Origin: Stromatinia cepivora
Lineage: Eukaryota > Ascomycota > Leotiomycetes > Helotiales > Sclerotiniaceae
Assembly: GCA_014898415.1 (NCBI GenBank)
Contig: RCTD01000021.1
Coordinates: 992,001 to 1,056,000, forward strand
Direction of reading: 5' to 3'
DNA: 64,000 nt
The notes below the pieces were generated by a model. That model had not been told where the DNA came from. It worked only from the letters and a program-made list of their open reading frames with translations, and did not search any database. Positions 34,651-46,427 of the stretch are shown here, piece after piece. The first letter of the stretch is position 1; each line of letters begins with the position of its first letter. The position numbers were made by a program, and so were the translations under genes.

Positions 34651-37355
34651 TTATCGCTTTAGCAAATACTTTTTATCCCACTTGATTTGTTGAGACATAG
34701 CAACATCTAACAACCATTCGACCTTAACGATTCTTGGCTCCATATTTCCCGCCTTGGCCATTTCTTCGAATTTCGAGTAGAGGGCTTGTTCAGATCTCTT
34801 ATCGCTGCTGATTAGGTAGACTGGTTCAGGAGGTCCATCGTCATCTTCTGGTCTGGTGGGTTTAATAGTTGGACGTCCTTTATACACGCCGAAAGTAGCT
34901 CCGTTGACTTCTGCAATGTCCTTGTAAGTTTCAACGCCATTGTCGATGTCCGTAGTACAGTATATTGGAACTGTATTTAGGAGTCGACCTTTATTGACTT
35001 TAGCTCGACTCAAAGCATCCTTCAACTTGATTTTATGCTTCTTCTCGTTTTCTGTATCCTCTAATGGAAAGTCTTCAACATCTAACATCTTTCCTGCCTT
35101 GATACAAGCCTCGATGTATTTATCTGATACAACGGTAGGCCCATGTGCAAGACCAACGAGGAATTTCCTAGTTCGAACCATTTTGGGAGCAGCCATAATG
35201 TCGACCTTGCCATAATTATTCCACACGGCAATACCAAGATTACGTAGCTTTTTCTAAAGATTATTAGTAATAACTGTGACCAAGTAGATAGATCAACTTA
35301 CAGTATCTGTTTCCTCCTTAGATGCCTCCGTGGCCCAAACCTTGTAACCAGTAATAAGCATACGAACTTGGACCTCTGGTTTGATCGTAGTTTTTGCCTT
35401 CTTTGGTGGACGAACATCAGTCTCCTCACTCTCACTGTCACTATCCTCATCATCCTGTTGGCGTTTTACAACTGGACTCGAGTTGCGTTGTAACTCTCGC
35501 TCCTTCTCAATCCTATTGGCCGCTCGATCACCACCGAAGACATGTCCTTTTCTTTTCTTTTCCAATTCGTACTGGGCAATATCGGGAGCAAGATGGTGAA
35601 GGGCATTAATTGCTTTGTCTTTAGCACTTCGGCTGCTAGTCGATGAAGGGGTATCATTTTCTTTGCCCAAAGATGTGTGCTTCTTACCAGCCGGTGTTGA
35701 AAGAACATTTGTAGAGTTTGCAGAAGTTCTTTTGCCTTTGACTTTGGATTTTGGAGGAGGCGCAATTACCCCTGCTTCCTCATCTTCAGTTTCTCCGTCC
35801 ATGTCGTGATCCCCATCTCGGTCTTGAATTGTCAAATTCTTCATTTTTGCGGGCTTCGGACTATTTGGACCAGGAGTTGGATCTTTGGGATAGTATTTCT
35901 TCTCCAAGGCCTTCAGGTCAAACTGAGTTTGGCCAATAACCTCACCAAGATTTGTTCTTGGAGGAAAGTGGATATAACGAGGATCAGTCAATTTCTGAAC
36001 CTCGCACTTGGCATAACTCTCTTCAAGCCAAAGATGATTGACCATATCAATATTCCACTCAGCGGCAGCATTGCACTTCTCACTCGCCTTTCGAGCTGTG
36101 ATAAGATGTGTATTATCCTGCTTCATGCTTTTTGTGAACTCCCCACCAGCAGCATTTACCAGGTTCTCAAGGTAGATCCGTGCCTCTCCACCATAATTGG
36201 AGAGAGTTATCTTGTACTTTTCGAAACCCGGTAGCCCCCCTTTCGGCATAGGATAATGAAGAAGCCTCCTAGTCGGATTTGTCCATGTGTTGTGGGCGAT
36301 CAAGTAGTAAAGCCAAGAGAGATTACCCACATGGGTTGAAGGTGATCGGGAAGCTATGACATAATTCCTACCCTCCCGGTAATTACAGACAAAGATGTCA
36401 GCTTGACGTACTGAGGTTGCCATTGTGCCTTTCCCATGCTCGATAAGATGTGAAAGCAATCCGGTAAGTCGGCTTCCAAGGTCCAGGTCTTGAGACAACA
36501 TTACTTTTTTCCCATTGAACACATTGAGATTACGTTGTATAGGAGAAGCTGTTGGAGTCTCGAGCATATCAGGATGCGCCGCAGTAGCACCTGCAAGTCC
36601 TGCAGAGGAAGGTATTGGGAGATTATCTTCGGGATCCATGTGAAAGATTTCAGGATTCGGGAGCAAATATGGCCGTTCGTCTATGCGTCTTCCTAACTTT
36701 AAGCAGTCATCGAACCTATTTTCGATTAGTTGAAAGAACGTATAAAAGTCAACACACTCACCACTGCGGAAGCACAATCTTGCACTTCATATTTTTTTCC
36801 TTGGCCGTCTGACATTTCGGATGATCCATACTAAGAGCACAAATGTGAGTTACCAATTTAGTCAAGCTATTGCTCTCCATTCCACCCATAGCGCATGTAG
36901 CACCGATTATTGCAACTTTATCGCCTTGTGGAATATCTGCGCATGTAAGGTTGACATTGGAGAAGATAAGTCGTTCGTCGGGTGTGTAGGGGCGTATTGG
37001 AGCTTGTCTGCGTCTGCTAAGAGATTGTGTTACCCAGCCGGGCGTAACAACTGGTACGAGCAAGAGACTCGTTTCATCGTAAGATGCGAAGTCGGTTGTG
37101 GTAGAGACTATATGAGTGAACTCCTCTAACTTTATGCCATCGTCTCGGTTTTTAAATTCTGCTGAAGCGCCATTATCCTCAAGAATGTCTCTTAACTGCA
37201 AGTTTAAGTCAGTACGCGGGCAAGAAATTACAGATTATTGGAACAAGACAAACCTGTTCCGCTTGCGTTAGCGGGAGCTCTTTGCTCACAATGATAGTGA
37301 TATTGCAACTATCGAATATGGGGAGGGGAGCAGCGCCACTTTCGACTTCAGTCAT
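34651..37355 (-). CDS. RTT107: Multi-BRCT DNA-damage protein Rtt107/Brc1
   Basis: The exons are 37254-37355, 36762-37195, 35302-36715 and 34651-35253, giving 850 aa. Rtt107 (Brc1 in fission yeast) is a chromatin scaffold that binds phospho-H2A and partners such as Slx4 and Smc5/6 during replication stress. N-terminal BRCT repeats are visible: HIVSTTTDFASYDE with TPGWVTQSL (about 35-100), THICALSMDHPKCQTAKEK with LPQWFDDCLKLGRRI (about 110-195), a third with VMLSQDLDLGSRL and SWLYYLIAHNTW, and a fourth with HLITARKASEKCNAAAEW and NHLWLEESYAKCEV. A linker rich in acidic and basic clusters (about 440-640) has KRQQDDEDSDSESEETDV. The C-terminal tandem BRCT (about 650-850) reads RMLITGYKVWATEAS and ends KVEWLLDVAMSQQIKWDKKY. 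The four-plus-two arrangement is that of Rtt107/Brc1. Three ACGCG boxes lie upstream. Confidence 0.92.
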
Positions 37356-37533
37356 CTTGAAATGCAAATCTACATGAACAGCAAGATTTATGACGGGTAG
37401 CAAAGTGCGGTAATTGAAAGGTGCCTTGCTAATAAATAATGGCAGAAGTTTGTTGTTGTGTATTTGTGTATTGTAAGATGCTATGTTGTAATGTTGTAAT
37501 GTTGATTTCCTGTCTGATCTTCAAAATTAACAA

Positions 37534-37576
37534 ACGCGGGACCTGATGCGCGTTTCTAGAAATCTAGGAGAACGCG
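37534..37576. promoter_or_regulatory. Cluster of three ACGCG (MCB-like) elements upstream of RTT107
   Basis: ACGCG occurs at 37534-37538 and 37572-37576 and, on the other strand, at 37549-37553, about 180-220 bp before the RTT107 start codon. ACGCG is the core of the MluI cell-cycle box bound by MBF, which drives G1/S expression of replication and repair genes. The clustering and the target gene type make function plausible. Confidence 0.5.
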
Positions 37577-37617
37577 CTAAAATGGCATGGGTCAATTGAT
37601 TGCTTTTGACGCCCAAT

Positions 37618-37623
37618 CACGTG
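37618..37623. promoter_or_regulatory. CACGTG E-box between RTT107 and the SKL hydrolase
   Basis: A perfect hexamer in a divergent promoter. The regulator is unknown. Confidence 0.35.
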
Positions 37624-38044
37624 TAAGCTTGAACATCATTTCACTCATAAAACAAACACAAACACAAGTGAGTGGAACTTCCATGACCTCAAATTTCATG
37701 ATTCTATGAAATCAATCTCTCACTGAATAAGGAAGGTTTGTATTTGAAATGGATCGAACAAAATGGGAAAATGATGCTAATAATCACATCCCGCTCCCCT
37801 TTACCGCTAACCTAGCGTTCCCGGACCGAGGCTTGTGGAGAGCGAGACATATACATACGGCTGGATAGTCAAGTATACCTTTCATTCTCCTTCAATAATA
37901 TCTTCAACCTTTTTGTATTTTGATCTCTCAATTGAGGGCCGAAGCGTATTCTGTCCTTTTATTTTCACGTCGTCCCTTTAAAGTTCTCGTACATATATAC
38001 ACCTCCGTCAAACTAGAGGATCCTTTCCCCGCATTCATCCCATC

Positions 38045-39652
38045 ATGCACTCCGCAATATTCGAGATAAAGGAACACACCCTTGAATGTCAACACATTCG
38101 AGAATATCCTCGTGCCACCTCAAATACTCAAGAAGATGTATTGCATCTAGCAATTAAACAATACATACCTAAAGATAATCCTCATCCACAACCAGGAGAT
38201 GTGACTATCATTGGTGCTCACGCAAATGGATATCCAAAGGTATTCTTTCGCTTCCATTTGAAGGTCTGAAACACTAAATTTGCATAGGAATTATATGAGC
38301 CATTATGGGAAGATATTCACGCACGCTCAAAGTCCAATGGCTTCAGGATACGAAGTATCTGGATAGCAGATTTAGCTCATGAAGGCGCTAGTAGTGTCTT
38401 GAATGAGCAATTGTTGGGAAACGATCGTATGTGAGAACCTTTTTTGGTCGATTTATTTATCCTCATCTTTTCTCGCGATTAAAGCTCTGATGACAAGAGC
38501 TCCAACTTTTTAAAGCTCACAAGTGTGAGCAAAATACAGTTTTTAGCCAGAGTCTTAGTAGTTCCCTCAAAAAGTCTCGTTAACTAGATTGGGGGTACAA
38601 GAAGTCATCCCAATGAAAATCATAAAATGCAATTTATTTTAATATCCCATCTATTCCTTACTATAACACCGCCGTTCTTGACATCATCTAACATCATCAT
38701 TCACCCAGCATCCTGGATAGACCACGCTCGTGACCTCCTCCACATGGTTAACACCTACCGTTCTCAAATGCCCCTCCCAATTATTGGAATTGGTCACTCT
38801 TTCGGCGCCAACATGCTCACCAACCTCTCCCTCATGCACCCACGCCTCCTAACCACCCTCGTAATGCTCGACCCCGTAATCCACCAATATGCTTCTAGTC
38901 CAGCCGGTCATGCTGATCCCAACCAACTATCCACCTTTCGTCGAGACCTCTGGCCCTCCCGCGCTGCGGCTGAATCCTCCTTCAAAAAATCGAAAGCATA
39001 CGCTAAATGGGATTCCCGTGTTCTAGATCGCTGGTGTCAATATGCCATTCGCGAAACTCCCACTGCTATCTACCCCAATGAACCAGCAGGGAGTACAACA
39101 CTAACTACAACCAAACACCAAGAATGTTTTTCTTTCATGCGCCCAAGTTGGGAAGCCTTTTCCCCAGATGGTAAAACTATTATCCGTCCAGATCTCATCC
39201 CAGATTTATACGAAACAAGTCCGGTACAATACCCTTTCTACCGCCCAGAACCAATCAACACTCTCCTGCGGCTACCACAACTCCGCCCTCCTGTCCTCTA
39301 TATCTACGGCGCCATTAGCACCGTCTGTGATCCTCCTTCCCGTGTTGAAAAACTCTCTTTGACGGGTAGCGGACACGGAGGAAGCGGAGGTGCTAAAAAA
39401 GGAAAAGTTAAGGAAGTCGTGTTAGAGGAAGTAGGTCACCTAGTAGCACAAGAGGCAACAGAGCAATGTGCAGATGCTTTAGCTCCATGGGTAGGACAAG
39501 AATTGAAGAGGTGGAGGAGGGAACAAGAGGAATATATGAAGTGGACTAAGAAGAGCTTGATTGAGAAGCAGACGTTTTCCGAAGAATGGAAGAAGAGAGT
39601 TGGGGGACCGCCGAAGAGGGCTGGGACAAATGGGGAGGGAAGTAAGTTGTGA
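38045..39652 (+). CDS. Peroxisomal alpha/beta-hydrolase (Lpx1/AKT2-like) with C-terminal SKL
   Basis: The exons are 38045-38239, 38288-38426 and 38709-39652, giving 425 aa. The early strand VTIIGAHANGYPKELYEPLW carries the oxyanion-loop His. The junction of exons 2 and 3 gives LLGNDPSWIDHARDLLHM, a conserved family segment that fixes the 282-nt intron. The nucleophile elbow is GIGHSFGANML and the catalytic His is in EEVGHLVAQE. The last residues are GEGSKL, a canonical type 1 peroxisomal targeting signal. The family includes yeast Lpx1 lipase and Alternaria AKT2, hence the common automatic name toxin biosynthesis protein; nothing here indicates a toxin cluster. It is more likely a general peroxisomal acyl or ester hydrolase. 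A spurious frame starting inside intron 2 (near 38627) should not be used as the N-terminus. Confidence 0.9.
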
Positions 39653-39863
39653 ATTATGGTTCTGTCGTAGTGAAGCTTGAAATTTGTAAAATGAATTTAA
39701 GCTTCTCTGTAAGTTCATGATTTGATGAATTTTACTACTACTACAGCAGCACAAAGTGGTGAGATTAGAGCTTATACTTAGAAACAAATATTTGTTTTCC
39801 ATCCTTCCAAAGGATCAATAGAATCTATTGTTCACTTAGTGGGAGAGGGCGAAGTGTAGTTTC

Positions 39864-40250
39864 AGTGAAGTCTCCAACTTCTCATTCCTACACTTATTAG
39901 ATGTGCAACCTTACTTTGGAGTAACAGGTGGGGGTTGAATCTCTGAGCGAATGAGTTTTGCATAGGAGAGGTGGTTTTAGTGAAGTCCTCCACTCTCCAT
40001 TTGTACGTTCTTAGATATGCAACGCAACTTTGGAGTAGCAAAGGAGTGTAGCTTTTCTGGGAGATGAAGTTTGAATATCGAGAAGTGATTGCAGTGAAGT
40101 CTTCAACTTTCCATTTCTACGTTATCAGATGTGCAACAAAATTTGACTTCCAGCAGGAAGGGCGATGGGAAGCGAAGGAGTGATTGAAGTATGTATCAAG
40201 CGAACTAATCTTCTTTCCATTTCTATAATATTCTGATGTGTAATAAGACA
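39864..40250. repeat. Degenerate direct repeat, period about 96-115 bp, four copies
   Basis: Copies begin at 39864, 39979, 40092 and 40188. Each opens with agtgaagtc or a similar sequence, then a pyrimidine-rich catttcta part, then agatgtgcaac or a similar sequence. The fourth copy is the most diverged. Confidence 0.65.
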
Positions 40251-40420
40251 TTACATTTGAGAAGAAATGGTCAAGGAGATTAGTGAATGACAAACTCCAC
40301 CACTACTATCCTATCCCATCCCATCTCTCAGTCACCACAAAGGAATCCACCTCCACTAAATTCAATCATTTCCTCCCTTCCTCCTCTACGCCATCAAGAT
40401 CAAAATCAACAAAACCTCAA

Positions 40421-40510
40421 CCCCTCAACCTTTTCAACCCCTCAACCTTTTCAACCCCTCAACCTTTTCAACCCCTCAACCTTTTCAACCCCTCAACCTT
40501 TTCAACCCCT
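40421..40510. repeat. Minisatellite, unit cccctcaaccttttcaa, 5.3 copies
   Basis: Five perfect 17-bp units followed by a partial one. Because 17 is not a multiple of three, any reading frame across it encodes a 17-residue repeat. Confidence 0.95.
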
Positions 40511-41859
40511 AAATCCCTTCGCTTCCCCCATCTTCACCCCTCAGACTTCCAGAACCTCTAATCCCAGACAACGAAAGCCCAATAGCACTCCGCTCTCAAA
40601 CCACAATGACGGACCCGCTACATATACCTATACATACTCAAATACTATAACACATACCGCATATCACCGTCCAGTCGGAAGAAACCCTCCAAATCGCCAG
40701 CAGAGAGACGGGCGTTATCCTCGGATGCTGAATCGTGAATGATGAACTCTATTATTGTATCATCAAAGATGAGGGTGCTTGGGCAGAGGAGTGCGGGGTT
40801 GGGTTGTGTCTGGAGATTATACTTGAGGGTGACGGGCGAGGGCGGTGGTGGTGTAAGGGGTGAGTTTCGATTGAGGATGAAAAAAGGAGAAGAGAATATT
40901 GAAGTGCTAACAGTGACATGGGATTTGTATCTAGTAGGATATAAATGTATACAACTTCAACAAATAAATCCCAAATCCCAAATACCACTAGTACACAAAC
41001 ACCAAGTATCAACACACCGTATCTACACCCTCCATGTAAAAACAACAAAATATCTATCCTTCAAAAATACTCCCTCATATAACCTTCACTTCACTCCATC
41101 ATTGACATCGCTTCACATCTCACCTCACCATGATATACCGTAATACGAAGTATCAAGCATATATAACCCGACATCAATACAAACTAACAATTCAACCCCG
41201 CACAAACCAAACCAACCCAACCCAAACCCCGATCTAGAACCAACGCTGCACCAGTATTTCCTAGCCATATCTTCAACTCTACAACTCTACACCCCTATAA
41301 CACATGCACTTGCACCATATTAAATCCACACACAGCTACCTAATTCAAGACTCAACAATAGTTCCCCCCTTCATTTATTATCTTCATCACTCTCATTCCT
41401 ATATTCAAACCGGATTAATTGAAGAGAAGAGGGGGAGTTCTATATGAATCATTTGATAATAAATGATATCCTGACGATACATTGAAGAAGTATCGGAGTC
41501 GAATCGTCAATAAGGCGGCATTGCGATTTGGTCTCTACAATCGATTGTTTGAAGGAAGATTATTTTCATAATGATATCATTTTAGAATTTAAAGCATGCG
41601 TCTAGGCGGTGCTCAACTCGGTTTTCAGACGCGTAATAGGAAAGTTGGAGAATATAGATCATGAATAGAGGATGGATGGACGGGATAAGAGGGTTGATTG
41701 TTATACATAAGTATTGATAGTGGAAAGAGGTACATATATGAGATTTCACTAAATAGCTCGTCAAACTCTAGGAATAACACACTCATAACAAAAGCATTGC
41801 AAGAACAATGTGATAAATTTCTCATCTATCATATACCCCGACACCACCAAATACCCAAA

Positions 41860-44800
41860 TCAAAACTCCTCATCACTCGGAACCCAAATAAGTAAACCCT
41901 CTTTATCACTCTTCATCCCCTCCGTCGGAGCAATCTTCAGCACCTTCTGGAAATACCTATCCCTGATCACACACCTAATTGGTCCAATCCAATCACCTCT
42001 AACCGTCGGCAACAATCTAAATTTAATAGTTCGTCTAGAAAGTGGTACTAATTGTAATGTAGACTGTTTGACACCCGAGAAGGCAAATTGTTCGCTAGGT
42101 TCCATTGTGATTGCAAAAGAGAGGAAATGATGAGAAGGATTCTCGATTGTAACGTCGAAGTGGATCATGGATGGTATGGTTGAAGAATAGGTTACTGCGG
42201 CTAGGACTCTAGGTTCGCTGCTTGAGACGAGAAGGCGTGGGACAGGTACTATACATGTATTGATAGTGGAGCCGTCTTTGTTTCTACGCCATTTAATAAC
42301 AAGAGATAAATCAAGAGTGGCTGTACCTCGGTCGTCAAGTGAGTACTTTTGTGTAAAAGCATCGAATTGAGCTTCTTCGAGAACTCTCGGACTAACTTTT
42401 ACGCCTCCCTCGGGGATTGTGGTTAGTTTCTTCGTGGAGCACTTGATGGCACCTTGTACACCAAGTATTTCAACGTCAACATCTTCGACAATTGTTTCTT
42501 CTGTTGCAAAAGAAGCAAAGCGAGTCGTTAGACACCATTTTTGTGCCAACCCAAAGGCTTTACGATCGTACTCTTGTCCATCTAGTCCAGCTTCTAATGA
42601 TTCTTCATGGGTGAAGAAGCTCGGCCAGGGGTCCGGATGAATCCGTGGAGAGAAATCATAATTAGCCTCGAAGGGATTCAAGATTGAAAGCTGTGCCGAC
42701 ATCGCTTGCGATATAGGTGTTTCCATATCTGTTATGAGGTTGTATGAAGCTTTAAGACTGAGATCATAAACTGCTGGTATATCTATCGATGAGATGAGAA
42801 TCTCCACGGTAATGGAGGAGCCACTAGCAATCGTGCCCAGTGGCAATTCATGACCATCTTCCTCCTCAGATTCAGTGTCATTTGAAGGATCCGCTGGATC
42901 GAGACGCCTTAAGATAATATCGGATGGAACATTTTCTCCAAGAAGACGGGCTTCTAAGTCTACGACAGAATCGGTATCCTCTCCATTCTTCACTTCGAGA
43001 TGTAAAAAAATGAGTTCATTTGTGTAATATTGTTCTTGTAATTCAAGGATACGTAGCTCCAATTTGGGTGGCTTGGGAAGTACGTGAATGGATGACGGTC
43101 TGGCGCGAACAAGCTTCTTCTTCGTTCCAGACTCACCATACCACATCTCTGGAAATGTTGGCCTGTCAAAAGAATGGACATAATCAAAATCAAAGAGATC
43201 CGAGGTAATGGAAAATGTGGCTCTCAAAGCTTTTGCATCACCCGCTTCTCTTAAAAGATTGACAAATTCGAAGGCCTTAATCTGACCTGGACGAAAAGTA
43301 AGATCTTCGTACCCTGTTAGCGTATGTCGAGCGGGCGCTGGATCGTGTCCATTTTCTACAGTTGATTCGTCAACCAAGGAAGTCTTTTTGTGTAAAATGC
43401 CAGATTTCGGAGTCTCAGAAGCTTCATTGCCCGCTTTGTGCCGCAGAAGAATGGGTTTCATACCACCCGTGAACTCTACACGTATTTCGTTAATCGTTAC
43501 AGGGATCGATGAAGCTATAGCAGAAGACCTGATTGCTAGTTGAGACAATGAATGCTCGCCCACCTTTCCTTCAGACTTTTCAAAAGCATATGATGCGGTC
43601 AAGAATGATTGGACTTCTTCCACATGAAGTACAATAGCGGGTTTAACCTTGACTGTGCTCAGACCATCTAAAGACTTCTTGATATTATAATGCCAATTCG
43701 ATCGACGGGAAAAGCCTGCGATACTTGTTAACAGACGATAAATGTTCATTTTCCATAATATACTGACAAGTATGTAGAAGTTCCCAATCCACAGCAACGA
43801 CTGTACCTCCATCACCGACCTTAGCTGCAGCCTTTCTCAAAGTCCATGCAATCTCCTCAACGACAACCCACCACCCTTCATTCCTATATGTCATTTTCTG
43901 CCATAAAGCTCGAAGAATTCGTAATGCGTCATCCCATGCTTCCAGCCTCATGTGTTCTTTTCCACATTGAAACAAGAGCTCTTGCACTAAACGATGTTGT
44001 CCTCTTGTTTGAAATTCGGTAATGGCTTTGTTCAGAACGTCAATTATAAGTTTTGCATGATCAACACCTTTCCGACCTGGTAAAGGATTTTCCTCGTGCG
44101 GCTGGGGACAAAGATATGTATCATATGTATAAACCCTACTCGCAATTTGTGAAGCAGGAGAGGACCCCGGCGGAGACCTATCTTCCTCCGGTATCGCCAA
44201 AGCAAGAGCTCGACGAGCCATCAAATGTTTCGAAGCCTCACGGTACCAAAACCCTGGATGATGGAGGTTCTCCCATGGCTGCATCCCGGTTGAAGTAACT
44301 TTATCAAGTGGTAGGTATATCATCGATTTTGATTGTGTAAAATCCACAAAACCAACTTTCTCAATCATCTCCGCCATGATGATTGCCCAACGAGCTTCCC
44401 ATGCTTGCCAACCATATGTGGATGAACCTTTGCCTCTACGATCCACAAAACCACGTATCCTATCCCGATGTAGTTGCCATCGACGGACTGCTGTAGATGA
44501 ATGTCCATTCCATAATAGACACCGCAATACTCTTATTGCAAAGACATCGGCGATGAGACGCCCTTCATTGAAGCGAGGACTCCAAGTAGCAATTGTTTCA
44601 AGGACCTCTTCACCCAACAGTGCTTCGTAGCCACTTTCAAATGAACGAACAGCTACATCCATCTCCTGCCTGAATTCGGCAAAGACTCCAAGCTTAAAGT
44701 CATATCTCACGTTCCATCCTTGTCCAGTTAATGTTTGTGAAGTTCCGGATGTGGGTGGTGCTGTTGGGGGTGGGACTACGCCTCGGTTGCGCTTCCTCCT

Positions 44801-45651
44801 TGAGTGCTTGCTCAAGTCACGGTAATATTCAATACAAAGCGGGTATATGGTAAAATAAATCGTCTCAACAAAAGCTTCAATTTCAACAGGAGAGCTTTGA
44901 GGAGGTAAGAAAAACAAGGAAGTTTTCGAATCAAGACCGGTTGCTTTACGAATATTGGAAAGACGTTCTTCTACATCAGAAGATGGCACGCCAGGTGTTT
45001 CGCTTAACAATGCAACTATAAGCCGAGTTTTGTAACCAGATTTGTTCAATATATTTTTGATGTTGTTGATGTCCGTCTTCAACTGATTATCATGTAAAGT
45101 TGCTAGATTCGGATCAGATGTAAAATTGTAGAATGAAAGATATGCGCTTGGTACGAGATCTTGGTGTTTATCTATCCACTTTGTATCCAACAATCCATCC
45201 GGGAAAAGCGTTGCTCCAGGAGTCAATGGAGATAGAGGAGAGTGTAGAATAAACCTAGAATTCGGAGCTGGGCTCCCAGTATCGGGGGAGTGCGAGATAC
45301 TCGTTGGAGGTGGCGCCTTGCGACTTGGTAAAATATAATCCTATGAACCCTTCAGTGATTGACTCCAAAGATGGTGGTCCCTTCTTTAGCTACCCTTCCA
45401 ATAACCTTCACCCTGAACTTATTCTTCTCACTATGCTCGGATCCATTCCATGGGAGATTCTCCGCGTCATTGGTTTTGAAATATTTTAGAATGTAGTTTG
45501 CATCCTCCGATTCCAATGGCGCAATATCAGAAGTGATTAGCACCCCCCCTTCCTTTAATCTGGCATTGGTGGGAGATGGATCAGCTCCTAATCCGGAGAC
45601 TACGAGCAATGGTAGATTATGAGCAACCCATGCAGTCGCATACCCATCCAT
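41860..45651 (-). CDS. TRAPPC11: TRAPP complex subunit TRAPPC11 (foie gras/gryzun protein)
   Basis: The exons are 45394-45651, 43768-45340 and 41860-43715, giving 1228 aa. TRAPPC11 is a large subunit of TRAPP III-type tethering complexes acting in ER-Golgi traffic and autophagy; budding yeast lacks it but filamentous fungi keep it. The N-terminus MDGYATAWVAHNLPLLVVSG is conserved, followed by a Pro/Ser linker and FPDGLLDTKWIDKHQDLVPS. The foie-gras domain (about 330-600) includes AEFRQEMDVAVRSFESGYEA and RVLRCLLWNGHSSTAVRRWQ, with the alpha-solenoid segment EFQTRGQHRLVQELLFQCGK after it. The C-terminal half is beta-rich (gryzun), with VKVKPAIVLHVEEVQSFLTA and SIDIPAVYDLSLKASYNL. Intron 1 is 53 nt, and ignoring it creates a false stop. 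Intron 2 (43716-43767) is set by the SRRSNWHYNIKKSLDGL context. Confidence 0.92.
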
Positions 45652-46427
45652 CTTGATGGCAGTGTGATGCCAATAACTCCATAGGACTACAGATGAAAGT
45701 AGTTAAGGATTTGTTGCAAGACAATGTTATTTCGTGGACATGGATTGGTCGATGATGGAATGGATCGTTCGCAAATAGAGATATGTAAGGCTGTGGTCAA
45801 TGATTTACTTGTTGCTTTGGTGCAGTGTCGTAATCAGTCAAATAGTGACGAGATAGAATATAATGAGTGAGACGAGTATATGAGAGAAAATATAATGTTG
45901 TAATAATTCCAATGTCCCAATAATTGGAATACGCATGTTTTCGACTTCCAGACGATAAGTGTGAAAGGCTGATAATTATAGAATGCACAGATCATTTAAG
46001 TTTAAGCACCGACATGCCGATCTACGCAGCCTTGTGTAAAGTTACTGCATCTCCCAGCAAGTACAAAGCTTCTTTAGATAACTTTCATCATTCATCATTC
46101 TCGACTCTATTTCTATTGTACATTGTGAATCGTTCTCTACCCTTATCTTGTCCTTCTTCTGCATACTTCTCGATAAACGAAACTCAAAACTTATTCTGTT
46201 TCCTATATTTAAGAATAAACAAAGCGGCGCATTTCATTCCTGTTTCCCACACACTCATTGCGATCAAATACCTTTCGTCAAATACCTACCCCGTACTCAA
46301 GGCACCTAAATTCAGCTTCTGGACGATTTTATTGAATGCGAACAATCACGGCATGCTCGCAGGACCTTAAGAATTTAGCTTCTGCAGATCTATTGTTCTC
46401 GTTTACATTATCTTCGAAATTGTCACA
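45652..46427. other. Divergent intergenic: TRAPPC11 and RXT2 promoters
   Basis: 776 bp with no supported gene. The open frame at 45924-46370 has no family content. Confidence 0.5.

Larger units (their letters stand above)
37356..38044. promoter_or_regulatory. Divergent promoter region, RTT107 and SKL hydrolase
   Basis: 689 bp. It contains a cluster of ACGCG motifs (37534-37576) near RTT107 and a CACGTG at 37618-37623. Confidence 0.55.
39653..41859. other. 2.2-kb convergent intergenic region with degenerate repeats
   Basis: This lies between the SKL hydrolase and TRAPPC11 ends. It holds a degenerate repeat of about 115 bp (39864-40250) and a 17-bp minisatellite (40421-40510). From about 40280 to 41350 the plus strand is strikingly C-rich and G-poor. 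The 92- and 151-codon frames around 40283-40742 are generated by the minisatellite, and I do not call them genes. Confidence 0.5.

Noticed and set aside
38627..38708. A start codon for the SKL hydrolase inside intron 2
   Set aside because: It would remove the first strand and oxyanion loop; splicing from exon 2 gives the conserved GNDPSWIDHARDL.
40283..40742. 92- and 151-codon plus-strand frames
   Set aside because: They depend on the 17-bp minisatellite and have no recognisable domain or splice support.
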